Of a DNA stretch of 64,000 bases, positions 1-8,405 are shown piece by piece. Under the pieces are notes generated by a model. It made no database searches and was not told the origin of the DNA. It saw only the letters and a program-made list of their open reading frames with translations. The stretch comes from Flavobacterium sp. AED (GTDB lineage Bacteria > Bacteroidota > Bacteroidia > Flavobacteriales > Flavobacteriaceae). Made by a program: the position numbers and the translations under genes. The stretch covers positions 496,001 to 560,000 of the forward strand of contig NZ_JSYM01000001.1 in NCBI RefSeq assembly GCF_000812945.1, read 5' to 3'. Every line of letters begins with the position of its first letter. Position 1 is the stretch's first letter.

Positions 1-2399
1 ATAAAAACAATATCAAAATTGGGATAATCTTGCAAAAGTAAATTGTTGATCGTTTTTACCGCATTTATTTCTTCGTTATAAGCAGGAACAATGATACTTA
101 CTTTTGGATTTATATTTTGCAAATTATAGATAGGCGGCTGTTTTTGATCTTTGTATTTTTTGATAAAAACCATTACAAACATCAATAAGATTCTTAAAAA
201 TCCTAAAATAATGGCAACCCAAAATGTAGCTGCAATAAAATGACCAAACCAATAACCAAATTCAAATATAAAATCATCAACGCTCAAAAAACTCTCGTGT
301 GCTTTTGGCATTAAATCATTTTTGGTTTTGCCAAGCAAATGAGCAACAGTTGTAAACTGTATTCCTTTACTTTTAAAATAGTGAATAATTCGTGGCAAAG
401 CTTCTACAGTAGCTTCACGGTTACCGCCCGCATCGTGCAAAAGAATTATTCCTTTATCTGGATTAGCTTCATATTGTTTTATGGTTCTGGCATAAATGCT
501 GTCCGCTTTTACTCCTTTTTCCCAATCGTTGGGATCGATGCTTTCGCCAACACTGTAATAATTTTGTTCTTTGCTTAATGTTATGGGTTTTAATTCGTTT
601 TCGGTTGTAGGTTCCGCATCTGCATTGTATGGAGCTCTAAATAAAACCGTGCTTCTTCCCGTTACAGCTTCTATCAAAAGTCGGGTACTTTCCATTTCGG
701 TTGATGCTCTTTCTAGACTTACTGCGGCAATATTGGGATGAGTAAAAGTATGATTGCCTATTTCGTGCCCTTCAGTATAAATGCGCTGCAGTAACGGTAT
801 ATTATTTTCGGCTTGCAAACCAACCACAAAAAATGTCGCTGGCACTTTTTCTTTTTTTAAAATATCTAAAATTTGTGGTGTGTATTCTGGATCAGGACCG
901 TCATCAAAAGTTAGAATGACTTGATTATGCACATTTCCATATTTTTTAATAACATATTTAGTGGGCAATTCTAAATAGGTTTGCTTCGAAATAATGTTTT
1001 CTTTTTTATTTATGTCCAGCTTTATTTTACCCAGTTCTGGATTGGTAACCACATTTAATATTTCACCATCACCAATATAATCCGGTGTTGAATACCCAAA
1101 GTTTACATTTTCTAAGGTTTTATAATCAAAAGGTTTGTTTTCTAAACTCACATCTGTCAAACTGCGATTGTAGAAACGCCAAAGTCGGTCGTCTTCGCTA
1201 CCCAAACGCCACAAAGCTGTTCCTGCCGTTCCATATTCATCTGCAAAACGAATAGTGTTGAAATTAGTTGCGGCATCAGTAAAATTTACAATATGTTTAT
1301 TGCCATTTCCATCTGTATAAGTGTAATTGTTGTTGTAACTAGTATTGTCAAAATCTATTTTTGCTTTGTATAATTTTGCGTTTGACAATGCTTCTTGATA
1401 AGTTACAGTTTTACCTTCTTTGCCTTGTTGCCAGTCGTATCCGTAGCCTGCAAAACAAAGAATTATTTTGTTTTCGGGAATTTCTTTTGCGGTTTCATCC
1501 AGCACACTTTCTATCCATTTTTGACCGCTAATGTCACCAGGAACACTTCCTGCATAATGCTCATCATAAGCCATCAGAAACATATAATCGTTGTATTTGG
1601 CAAGCTCCTTTAAATTAAAATCTTCATTATTAACCATTATGTCTTGTGACACAATCAACCCCATAGGATGTAATTTTTCGTATAAATCTTTTTGAAAAGC
1701 AATAATAGGCGCATCACTATTTTCTTTAAACTCTTCAAAATCAATATTAATACCTTGGAAATTATATTGTTTCAAAATCTTTGCAATATCATTAATCAAT
1801 CGGGATTTTTTAGCTGGATTGTTAATAATACGATGAATTAGATTTCCATTAAAATCGCCATCTTCTTTACTAATATCAATATTATTGATTAGTGGAACAA
1901 TTCTAACATTGTTTTTTCGCATTACTTTTAATGCTGCTGTATCGATTTCGGTTTTTAATGATTCGGTTTTGGGGTCAATAAAAAACCATTCCGGAACCAC
2001 CATATTGAGCTTCTTGATGTTCTTTTGTAAAGAAAACAAACTTTGTGGATCCCAATCTACATAAAATGCAGCTCTGACTTGGTCTTTATGTTTTGGTTCT
2101 TCAAAATTTTTTAATTTTTCATTTTTTTCTTTCATTCTTAAAAAAGCATCAAAACCTTTGTACTTTTTTAATTCATCTTTGCTAAATACGAAAGGAATAT
2201 TAGGATTTGAAAGCATTTGAACCTCATTGTTGACATTGGTTAATAATGGCAATGCTGGTTTTAATCCTTTATGGAGTGTAATAATAAAAATGGGAATTAA
2301 TAGCAGTATTCCAAAAATCAAAATTCTAGTTGACCACTTGAAGGCTCTCCATCTTGTTTGGGTTGCGGTCTGAAATATTTGTTTATTATCGCTCATCAT
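1..2399 (-). CDS. GH18 / polysaccharide deacetylase / GT2 fusion protein (3' end outside window)
   Basis: Open frame from ATG at 2399 (a second ATG follows at 2396) to the window edge, about 799 codons, with no stop. A membrane segment lies near residues 22-42. Next comes a GH18-like domain with the catalytic-type motif GINIDFEEF, then a NodB deacetylase domain (ILTFDDGPDPEYT, GHEIGNHTFTH, FRAPYN, ILLHDAGG). A second membrane segment follows, and then the start of a family 2 glycosyltransferase (VSIIVPAYNEE) that is cut by the window edge. Fusions of these three activities are known in Bacteroidota and are thought to act in making or remodelling a surface N-acetylhexosamine polymer. That role is inferred. 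The domain calls are firm; substrate and full length are not visible. Confidence 0.88.
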   Translation of the reverse strand, partial: MMSDNKQIFQTATQTRWRAFKWSTRILIFGILLLIPIFIITLHKGLKPALPLLTNVNNEVQMLSNPNIPFVFSKDELKKYKGFDAFLRMKEKNEKLKNFEEPKHKDQVRAAFYVDWDPQSLFSLQKNIKKLNMVVPEWFFIDPKTESLKTEIDTAALKVMRKNNVRIVPLINNIDISKEDGDFNGNLIHRIINNPAKKSRLINDIAKILKQYNFQGINIDFEEFKENSDAPIIAFQKDLYEKLHPMGLIVSQDIMVNNEDFNLKELAKYNDYMFLMAYDEHYAGSVPGDISGQKWIESVLDETAKEIPENKIILCFAGYGYDWQQGKEGKTVTYQEALSNAKLYKAKIDFDNTSYNNNYTYTDGNGNKHIVNFTDAATNFNTIRFADEYGTAGTALWRLGSEDDRLWRFYNRSLTDVSLENKPFDYKTLENVNFGYSTPDYIGDGEILNVVTNPELGKIKLDINKKENIISKQTYLELPTKYVIKKYGNVHNQVILTFDDGPDPEYTPQILDILKKEKVPATFFVVGLQAENNIPLLQRIYTEGHEIGNHTFTHPNIAAVSLERASTEMESTRLLIEAVTGRSTVLFRAPYNADAEPTTENELKPITLSKEQNYYSVGESIDPNDWEKGVKADSIYARTIKQYEANPDKGIILLHDAGGNREATVEALPRIIHYFKSKGIQFTTVAHLLGKTKNDLMPKAHESFLSVDDFIFEFGYWFGHFIAATFWVAIILGFLRILLMFVMVFIKKYKDQKQPPIYNLQNINPKVSIIVPAYNEEINAVKTINNLLLQDYPNFDIVF

Positions 2400-2545
2400 T
2401 TTATGTTTTAAACCAATTCCTATCTTTCCTAAATGTAAGCATAAAAATAAAAGCCATTCCATTTTTTAATTTATACCGCTTTTACTATCATCACTCTTTA
2501 CTGCTCATTGGCGAATAAAAAATATTTAATGTATAAATGTTTTAA

Positions 2546-3325
2546 TTAATTGACCATTTCTAAACTATCCAAATCTGATAATTTATAAAATTTCAGATCA
2601 TTAAGCTTCATATATTTACAAATAAACTCTAAAGTCTCCATCTTTGTTTGATAATTTTCGGTCAAATTTTTAACTGGTTTGTGGCTAGATAAAATCAATA
2701 TTTTATTTTTTTTCTTGGCATCATCTAATAATTCCAAAAGATAAGGAATATTAAAATGAATATGATTATTGTCGATATCAAACGCATACATTAATTTAGA
2801 ATTTCTAAAATAACAACCCTCTTTTTCAGGAGCTAGTCCTTCAAAATCTCTACCTCTTATCACTTTAAATATTGGAGATAATGCTTGGTCAAGTTCATCT
2901 GATCTTTCGCCATAAGGATAAGCAAAAGATGAAACGTTGAACCCCTTTTTCTTCATCGATAGTAACATTGGGTCTATTTCTTGTTTTATATACTCATCTA
3001 TTCCATTTTTTGCAACAAACTTAACGGCGTTGTAATGATGGTATCCATGACCTGCAATTTCGTGACCTTCTTTTTGCAATTCGAGTAACTTTTTTATTTG
3101 AGGTGCACCAATGGAATCTATTCTGCAAACACAAAAAGTAGCTTTCCAATTGTATTTTTTTAAGACTTTATCAGCTTCAAACCATTCATCTACATAAGCA
3201 TCATCAAAAGAAATAACAACCCCAGCCTTATACGGTTTAGGTACTGGTGTTGATTTTTTATTTTCACACGAAAACAAAGTTAAGAACAATGAAACAAGTA
3301 GGATTTTGAAAAAAAACAACTTCAT
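2546..3325 (-). CDS. NodB-type polysaccharide deacetylase lipoprotein
   Basis: A 259-residue protein with a lipoprotein signal ending in LFSC, so probably anchored in the outer or inner membrane facing the periplasm. NodB-fold motifs are visible: VVISFDDAY (motif 1, metal Asp), GHEIAGHGYHHYN (motif 2, His ligands), FAYPYGERS (motif 3) and LILSSHKPV near the end. Family members remove N-acetyl or O-acetyl groups from polysaccharides. It lies 146 bp downstream of the GH18/NodB/GT2 fusion gene on the same strand, which suggests a shared polysaccharide role. The substrate cannot be read from sequence. Confidence 0.8.
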   Translation of the reverse strand: MKLFFFKILLVSLFLTLFSCENKKSTPVPKPYKAGVVISFDDAYVDEWFEADKVLKKYNWKATFCVCRIDSIGAPQIKKLLELQKEGHEIAGHGYHHYNAVKFVAKNGIDEYIKQEIDPMLLSMKKKGFNVSSFAYPYGERSDELDQALSPIFKVIRGRDFEGLAPEKEGCYFRNSKLMYAFDIDNNHIHFNIPYLLELLDDAKKKNKILILSSHKPVKNLTENYQTKMETLEFICKYMKLNDLKFYKLSDLDSLEMVN

Positions 3326-3724
3326 AAATTACTGTGTTAATTAATAAAAATAGAATGCAGTAGTTCAAATATAAACCATTTATTTAATGATGCTTTATTT
3401 ATAAAAAAGGATACCTTATTTTTTAAAATAAAAAAGTCAACTATAAGTTAGTGAGCCATTAATTTCATAATTTATGAAATTAAAATTGTTCTGTTTATTC
3501 TTATTTAATCCCTCTGTTTTTGAATTCAATTCAATTTACAAACTAAAGTTCCGTCTGCTAGAAATCAGAATTTTTAAGTTCTTGTCAAAATAGTTACAAT
3601 TAATCCAAACTTTATTCAACTTTTAGGGTCTAATAAATATCCAAAAGAAAACTATAGCTACTATTTTGGATAAATACTGATTATTTTTTTGTGAAAATTA
3701 ATTTATAACCTAAAAAAAACAAAA
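3326..3724. other. Intergenic region between divergent genes
   Basis: About 400 AT-rich bases between two divergently transcribed lipoprotein genes, so it should hold promoters for both. Two small inverted repeats are visible: AATTTCATA/TATGAAATT at 3461-3481 and TATCCAAAA/TTTTGGATA at 3638-3672. No convincing ORF or complete TAnnTTTG promoter was found. Confidence 0.5.
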
Positions 3725-4495
3725 ATGAAAAAAATGAAAATTATTCTGTCTTTCATCCTTCTTGGATTATTAATGTATTCCTGTAACAGTAATGATGAAA
3801 CAAATGCCAGTTATCCTTATACTGTGCGATTGACTGATGCTCCTGGTCCGTATGATAAAGTAAATGTGGATATACAAGGTGTGGAAGTAACTGGTGATGC
3901 AGGACAAACTGTAACATTAAATGTGACTAAAGGTGTTTATAACCTGCTTGATTTTTCTAATGGTGTCAGTACACTTATCGCTACTGATTTACTAGAAATT
4001 TCTAAAGTGGAACAAATAAGACTTATTTTAGGAACAAATAACACAGTGGTAGTTGGTGGCGTAAGTTATCCTTTGAGCACTCCAAGTGCTGATCAAACCG
4101 GATTAAAACTTCAAGTACACCAAACGCTTCAACAAGGTATATCGTATAGTGTTCTTCTTGATTTTGATGCAAACAAATCTATTGTTAGTACAGGCAATGG
4201 AACTTATAAATTGAAACCGGTTATCAGAACAATTGAAACAGCCATAAGTGGTACCATAAAAGGTAAAATCACCCCAACAGGTACAATAGCTGTAGTTGAT
4301 GCAAGCTCAAGCTCAACCCCACCCTTATCCTATTCAACAAATGTTAATGCAAACGGTGAGTTTTCAGTTATGGGACTTCCTCCAGGAACCTATACTATAA
4401 CTATTACCCCCGCTCTACCTTTACTGCCTGCTACGAAAACTAATATTATTGTAACTGCAGGAGTTACTACAGACATTGGAACTATAGCTCTATAA
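3725..4495 (+). CDS. DUF4382 domain lipoprotein with C-terminal carboxypeptidase-regulatory-like domain
   Basis: A 256-residue lipoprotein (signal followed by LLMYSC). Residues about 28-170 match the DUF4382 pattern: YTVRLTDAPGPYDKVNVDI near the start, a strand-rich middle, and KLKPVIRTIE at the end. Residues about 175-256 (GTIKGKITPTG, GEFSVMGLPPGTYTITI) resemble the CarboxypepD_reg beta-sandwich often attached to Bacteroidota surface proteins. No catalytic residues are recognised. DUF4382 proteins are of unknown function and probably structural or binding. A strong terminator follows the stop codon, so the gene is probably monocistronic. Confidence 0.8.
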   Translation: MKKMKIILSFILLGLLMYSCNSNDETNASYPYTVRLTDAPGPYDKVNVDIQGVEVTGDAGQTVTLNVTKGVYNLLDFSNGVSTLIATDLLEISKVEQIRLILGTNNTVVVGGVSYPLSTPSADQTGLKLQVHQTLQQGISYSVLLDFDANKSIVSTGNGTYKLKPVIRTIETAISGTIKGKITPTGTIAVVDASSSSTPPLSYSTNVNANGEFSVMGLPPGTYTITITPALPLLPATKTNIIVTAGVTTDIGTIAL

Positions 4496-4574
4496 ACTAC
4501 TTACCGATTACGCTAAAAAAACACTTAATTTTCAAATGAAAAATTAGTGTTCCTTTAAAAAGACAATACGTTTT

Positions 4575-4626
4575 AAATCATTAAAAGCATCATTCTATAT
4601 TTAGGATGCTTTTAATGATTTTTTTT
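4575..4626 (+). terminator. Intrinsic terminator after the DUF4382 gene
   Basis: Perfect 17-bp stem (4575-4591 pairs with 4605-4621), 13-base loop, and a run of eight T ending at 4626. A weaker imperfect stem (4520-4533 / 4538-4551) lies just upstream. Confidence 0.85.
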
Positions 4627-4749
4627 AGAAATTGTATTATCTGATTCTTTTAAATTAGTAGAGGAATAAAAATTTAAATCCTCACTTATGCTCATTTTCC
4701 CCTAATTCTGGTGCTCTATTGCATCAAGTATACTGCTATTAGAAAGATA

Positions 4750-4860
4750 AAACTGAGCATTGGCCACAGCGGAGTAATTGCGGATTCGAGTGTGAAACAC
4801 GAGCGGCCGGGGTCACGATAGGAAGATCCGTCCGATGATTTTCGGGATAAAAATATTTAG
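4750..4860. other. GC-rich patch of unknown nature within the 4627-4994 gap
   Basis: The surrounding DNA is strongly AT-rich, but about 4760-4850 is visibly GC-rich (GAGCGGCCGGGGTCACG near 4801, GATCCGTCC near 4825). It contains a small GTGT-GAA-ACAC hairpin near 4790. A 62-codon frame runs through it on the minus strand, but it resembles nothing and its GC-rich half looks non-coding. It could be a dispersed intergenic repeat or a structured RNA. The rest of 4627-4994 shows nothing else. Confidence 0.35.
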
Positions 4861-4994
4861 GTTTGAAATTGAAGATACATGAATACCAAAAATAACCCAT
4901 GAATATTTTTTGTTCTTTTTTTATCATGGAAAAAAGTAACGATTTTCATTTAATATAAAATCAGTACTCACATAAACATACTCCAATTTGTTTC

Positions 4995-5477
4995 TTATTT
5001 ATCGACGCAGTCAACTGTTTTAAATTTAAATTTTACACGTTCAAAATCTATAGGTACGCCTTTAACAAAATAGGAAGCGCCCATAGTAGTTTCTATTTTC
5101 CCATTGCCTAAAATGAGTTCGTTACCTCGTTTTAGAAATGCCATTGGATTTTTGTATGTTATTTTATCATACGTTCCCTGAATAAAAGTATAGCTGGCAA
5201 ATAAAGTATCTCCACGGAATTCTCCGGCTATTTTCCCAACTTTTTTCGGCATATTAAAAAATTTCATCACCATATCACCGGTTATTTTTCCGTTTTTCAA
5301 GGTATTCATTTTTAATTCAATAGTATCTTCTTGATACAGCGCTTTATAGCACTGCATGTTTATAGGATTTCCAGTCTGGACTTTGGTAGCTTCAACGACT
5401 TTTGGGCTTTGATTTTTTTTACAGCTTTGGAATCCAATACAAGCAAACAGCAAACAAAAAAGACCTAGATTTTTCAT
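4995..5477 (-). CDS. Hypothetical lipoprotein
   Basis: A 160-residue protein with a lipoprotein signal (FACIGFQSC) and a lysine-rich linker. The mature part is strand-rich, with alternating short charged and hydrophobic stretches (ELKMNTLKNGKITGDMVMKF, IAGEFRGDTLFASYTF), which suggests a small beta-barrel or beta-sandwich. No family is recognised. It starts 218 bp downstream of the lut operon terminator, so it is likely its own unit. Confidence 0.65.
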   Translation of the reverse strand: MKNLGLFCLLFACIGFQSCKKNQSPKVVEATKVQTGNPINMQCYKALYQEDTIELKMNTLKNGKITGDMVMKFFNMPKKVGKIAGEFRGDTLFASYTFIQGTYDKITYKNPMAFLKRGNELILGNGKIETTMGASYFVKGVPIDFERVKFKFKTVDCVDK

Positions 5478-5609
5478 AATAGTAAATATTTAGTTAAATT
5501 ATTGTAGCAATAGCCATTGCTAATTTACGCATAAATAACGTATAATTATTTGGGGAATGCGACAATATATAGTAAATAGAGTAAAAAATCCTCTTAGCCC
5601 CGCAAAAGA

Positions 5610-5636
5610 AAAACCCGAAACTTTGTTTCGGGTTTT
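5610..5636 (-). terminator. Intrinsic terminator of the rha-lut operon
   Basis: Stem AAACCCGAAA / TTTCGGGTTT with a five-base loop. On the minus strand it is followed by a T-rich tail, about 60 bp after the lutC stop codon. The opposite strand also carries T residues, but no plus-strand gene ends here. Confidence 0.8.
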
Positions 5637-5695
5637 CTGTTTTTTATTCATCCGGAATCGTTTTCAAGACAAGATAAAGTTATAATTCAACAAAC

Positions 5696-6283
5696 TCAAT
5701 CCATAAGAAACACCGTCAATCCTCTGGCTCCATGAGCGCCTAAAACTAACGATTGCTCAATATCGGCAGTTTTTGAAGGTCCGGCTATAAAAGTCCCGAA
5801 ACCATATTCTTGATCTCCAATTCGATTATAGGCTTGATGCATCGTCGCAACAATATCTTTTTTATGCACTACAATTGCCAAATATTGAGTAATAAATGGA
5901 GCAACGCGTTGTCCTAACAAATCATCCGTTACCCAAAGAGCTGAATTTTCAGCAACACCAAAATGAGCTTTAACTAAAGTCAATTCGACATTTTCTAAAC
6001 TATGTGGATCATCATTAAACCAATCAGTCGCTGCAATTTCAGCAAGTTCCGGAATCGTCGTAATCATCCTTTTTTCGGCAGCATAATTTTTTTTGACAAA
6101 GGCAATTATAGCATCATAATTAGGCACTTCTACAAAGTCTCCTCCTATTCCCTTCAATACCGCTTTATAGGTATCGAGTATCTCAAAAGATTCCAATCCT
6201 AAAGTACCCAAATTAGGTAATTCAATGGTTGTTGTCGGTTGGTTCTGTTTTATTTTTTCTAAAATAGTGGCTCTGCTACTCAT
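5696..6283 (-). CDS. lutC: Lactate utilization protein C (LUD domain)
   Basis: LutC-like LUD-domain protein of about 195 residues, third subunit of the LutABC L-lactate oxidation complex. The frame opens at 6310, but I chose ATG at 6283 because family members begin with M-S-S-R-A-x-I-L and because this start gives an ATGAGTAG coupling with the lutB stop. Characteristic segments are ALWVTDDLLGQRVAP, IVVHKKDIVATMHQAY and FIAGPSKTADIEQSLVLGAHG. It is the last gene of the rhamnose catabolic string. Established role: with LutA and LutB, converts L-lactate to pyruvate in the cytoplasm. Confidence 0.88.
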   Translation of the reverse strand: MSSRATILEKIKQNQPTTTIELPNLGTLGLESFEILDTYKAVLKGIGGDFVEVPNYDAIIAFVKKNYAAEKRMITTIPELAEIAATDWFNDDPHSLENVELTLVKAHFGVAENSALWVTDDLLGQRVAPFITQYLAIVVHKKDIVATMHQAYNRIGDQEYGFGTFIAGPSKTADIEQSLVLGAHGARGLTVFLMD

Positions 6284-7670
6284 TTTGCTTGTCTTTGGAT
6301 TCTTTTGCATTTTTCTTGTACCATTCTCTGAAGGATTCCTCAGGTGGCGCAGGCATTTCTCTTTGTTTGTACCAAGGATTAAGGCTGTTATTGACCAAAA
6401 CCGGTATGTTTTTCATCACAAATCGTCCTGCTTTTCCCGCTAAATCAAAAACCATAGGATTGGCAAGAACGGTTGCCATTCCTTTCATCGCGACCGTTTT
6501 CCCCAATGGAGTATGTCCTTCTTTTACCAATACCTGACGCCATTTATACAATTGATCGTGAATATCAATTTTTACCGGACAAACATTGGTACAGGAACCA
6601 CAAAGGGTACTGGCAAAAGGCAAATCGGCATTTTTACTCATATCGAGATTTGGTGCCAAAATAGAACCAATAGGTCCCGCCACTGCATTATGATAACTGT
6701 GTCCTCCACTTCGTCTGTAAACCGGACAGGTATTCATACAAGCCCCACAACGGATGCATTTCAATGAATTTCTGAAATCTTCCCTGCCCAATTGGGTCGT
6801 TCTGCCATTATCGACAATAACAATATGCATTTCTTTTCCGTCCCTGGGTGTTTTAAAATGACTTGAAAAAGTGGTAATAGGCTGTCCCGTTGCACTTCTT
6901 GCCAATAATCGAAGAAAAACACTCAAGTGCTTGCGTTGCGGAATTATTTTCTCAAAACCCATACAGGCAATATGTACATCAGCAAGATGCACACCCATAT
7001 CCGCATTTCCCTCATTGGTACAAACCACAATTTCACCAGTTTCGGCAATGGCAAAATTCACTCCCGTCAAAGCTACTTTTCTCGTAAGAAAAGTATCTCT
7101 CAAGTGCAATCGTGCTGCTTCGGTTAAATATTGTGGGTCGTTATTTCCTTTTTGGGTTCCAAGGTGCTCGTGGAACGTTTCACTTACATCTTCTTTTTTG
7201 AGGTGAATTGCTGGTAAAACAATATGACTTGGCGGTTCTTTTCTAAGCTGAACAATTCGTTCCCCTAAATCTGAATCGATTACGTCAATTCCTTTTTCGG
7301 ATAAATATTCATTCAAATGGCATTCTTCGGTAAGCATTGATTTAGACTTAACCATCTGCTTCACGCCCTGTTTTTCCATTATGGAATGGACTATTTTATT
7401 GTGTTCATCGGCATCCGCAGCCCAATGAACTATGATTCCGTTTTTCTGGGCATTCGATTCGAATTCAAGCAAATAATCATGAATATTCGAAAGCACATTA
7501 TTCTTAATCTCTGAAGCCGTTTCCCTTAGCAATTCCCATTCCGGAATTTGATGTGCCGCTTTATCTCGTTTTTCACGAACAAACCAAAGCGTTTCATCAT
7601 GCCAATCTACTCGTTTAACATCTTTATTAAAAATCGCTGCGGCTTCGCTATGTTCTAAATTACTTTTCAT
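6276..7670 (-). CDS. lutB: Lactate utilization iron-sulfur protein B
   Basis: A 464-residue LutB/LldF-type protein. It has an N-terminal LUD domain followed by two ferredoxin-like [4Fe-4S] motifs near residues 305-375: CIRCGACMNTCPVYRR, and CGSCTNVCPVKIDIH. A C-terminal segment (NPWYKQREMPAPPEESFREW) is typical of the family. The start overlaps the lutA stop by four bases (ATGA) and the end overlaps lutC, so the three genes are translationally coupled. Family role: electron-transferring subunit of the L-lactate oxidising complex. Placing lut genes behind rhaB ties lactate oxidation to rhamnose breakdown. Confidence 0.93.
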   Translation of the reverse strand: MKSNLEHSEAAAIFNKDVKRVDWHDETLWFVREKRDKAAHQIPEWELLRETASEIKNNVLSNIHDYLLEFESNAQKNGIIVHWAADADEHNKIVHSIMEKQGVKQMVKSKSMLTEECHLNEYLSEKGIDVIDSDLGERIVQLRKEPPSHIVLPAIHLKKEDVSETFHEHLGTQKGNNDPQYLTEAARLHLRDTFLTRKVALTGVNFAIAETGEIVVCTNEGNADMGVHLADVHIACMGFEKIIPQRKHLSVFLRLLARSATGQPITTFSSHFKTPRDGKEMHIVIVDNGRTTQLGREDFRNSLKCIRCGACMNTCPVYRRSGGHSYHNAVAGPIGSILAPNLDMSKNADLPFASTLCGSCTNVCPVKIDIHDQLYKWRQVLVKEGHTPLGKTVAMKGMATVLANPMVFDLAGKAGRFVMKNIPVLVNNSLNPWYKQREMPAPPEESFREWYKKNAKESKDKQNE

Positions 7671-8404
7671 ATCGTAGCGTTTAATATTTCCGCAATGTGA
7701 ATAATTTTTATCGGGCTTTTTTGTCTTTTCAAAATGCCTTCTAAGTGCATTAAGCAGGACATATCCCCACCAGTAATGTATTCTACCTGATGGTCTTCAT
7801 GGTCTTTTATACGGTCCTGTCCCATTTTTACAGAAATCGCTTCTTCGGTTACACAAAAAGTCCCCCCGAATCCACAACATTCATCTTTCCTGCTTAATGA
7901 AACCAGATTAATTCCTTTTATTTTGCTTAGCAATTGTTCCGGTTTAGAGAAAAATGGCGCATTCAACTCACTCATTTGCGAAAGCTTCAATCCACGTTGT
8001 CCATGGCAACTTTGATGCATCCCTACTTTGTGGGGAAAATTTCCGGAAATCATTTCGATTTTCAAAATATCGGTGATAAACTCGGTTAATTCGAAAACTC
8101 GCTTTCTCATTTGAGAAACCAATGCTTCATTGTTTTCATCATGCAAATGCTCTTTGACATGCAATACACAACTTCCCGAAGGGCAAACTATATAATCAAA
8201 CTCGGTAAAATTGGCAATAAAATTAGCATCACAACCTTTAGTTAAGTGAGCATACCCGCTATTGGCCATGGGTTGACCACAACACGTTTGCTTCATTGGA
8301 AAACGAACATCACAGCCTAATTTTTGCAATAATTCATAGGTTGCAATAGCCACTTTTGGGTAAAATTGGTCCACATAACACGGTATAAAAAGTCCAATTT
8401 TCAT
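7667..8404 (-). CDS. lutA: Lactate utilization protein A (CCG-domain protein)
   Basis: A 245-residue LutA/LldE-type protein with two cysteine-rich CCG domains (TCCGQPMANSGY near residue 40 and ECCGFGGTFCV near residue 175). These bind Fe-S and interact with disulfide or quinone-linked partners in this family. It starts one base after the preceding kinase gene ends and overlaps lutB by four bases. Together with LutB and LutC it forms the LutABC L-lactate to pyruvate system known from Bacillus and many other bacteria. Confidence 0.92.
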   Translation of the reverse strand: MKIGLFIPCYVDQFYPKVAIATYELLQKLGCDVRFPMKQTCCGQPMANSGYAHLTKGCDANFIANFTEFDYIVCPSGSCVLHVKEHLHDENNEALVSQMRKRVFELTEFITDILKIEMISGNFPHKVGMHQSCHGQRGLKLSQMSELNAPFFSKPEQLLSKIKGINLVSLSRKDECCGFGGTFCVTEEAISVKMGQDRIKDHEDHQVEYITGGDMSCLMHLEGILKRQKSPIKIIHIAEILNATI

Positions 8405-8405
8405 A

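Noticed and set aside
4770..4830. Possible tRNA because of a GATTCGAGTG-like stretch in the GC-rich patch
   Set aside because: No acceptor stem or anticodon arm can be built around it.
4739..4927. 62-codon minus-strand frame through the GC-rich patch
   Set aside because: No similarity, composition changes abruptly in the middle, and no start signal or neighbours; treated as non-coding.
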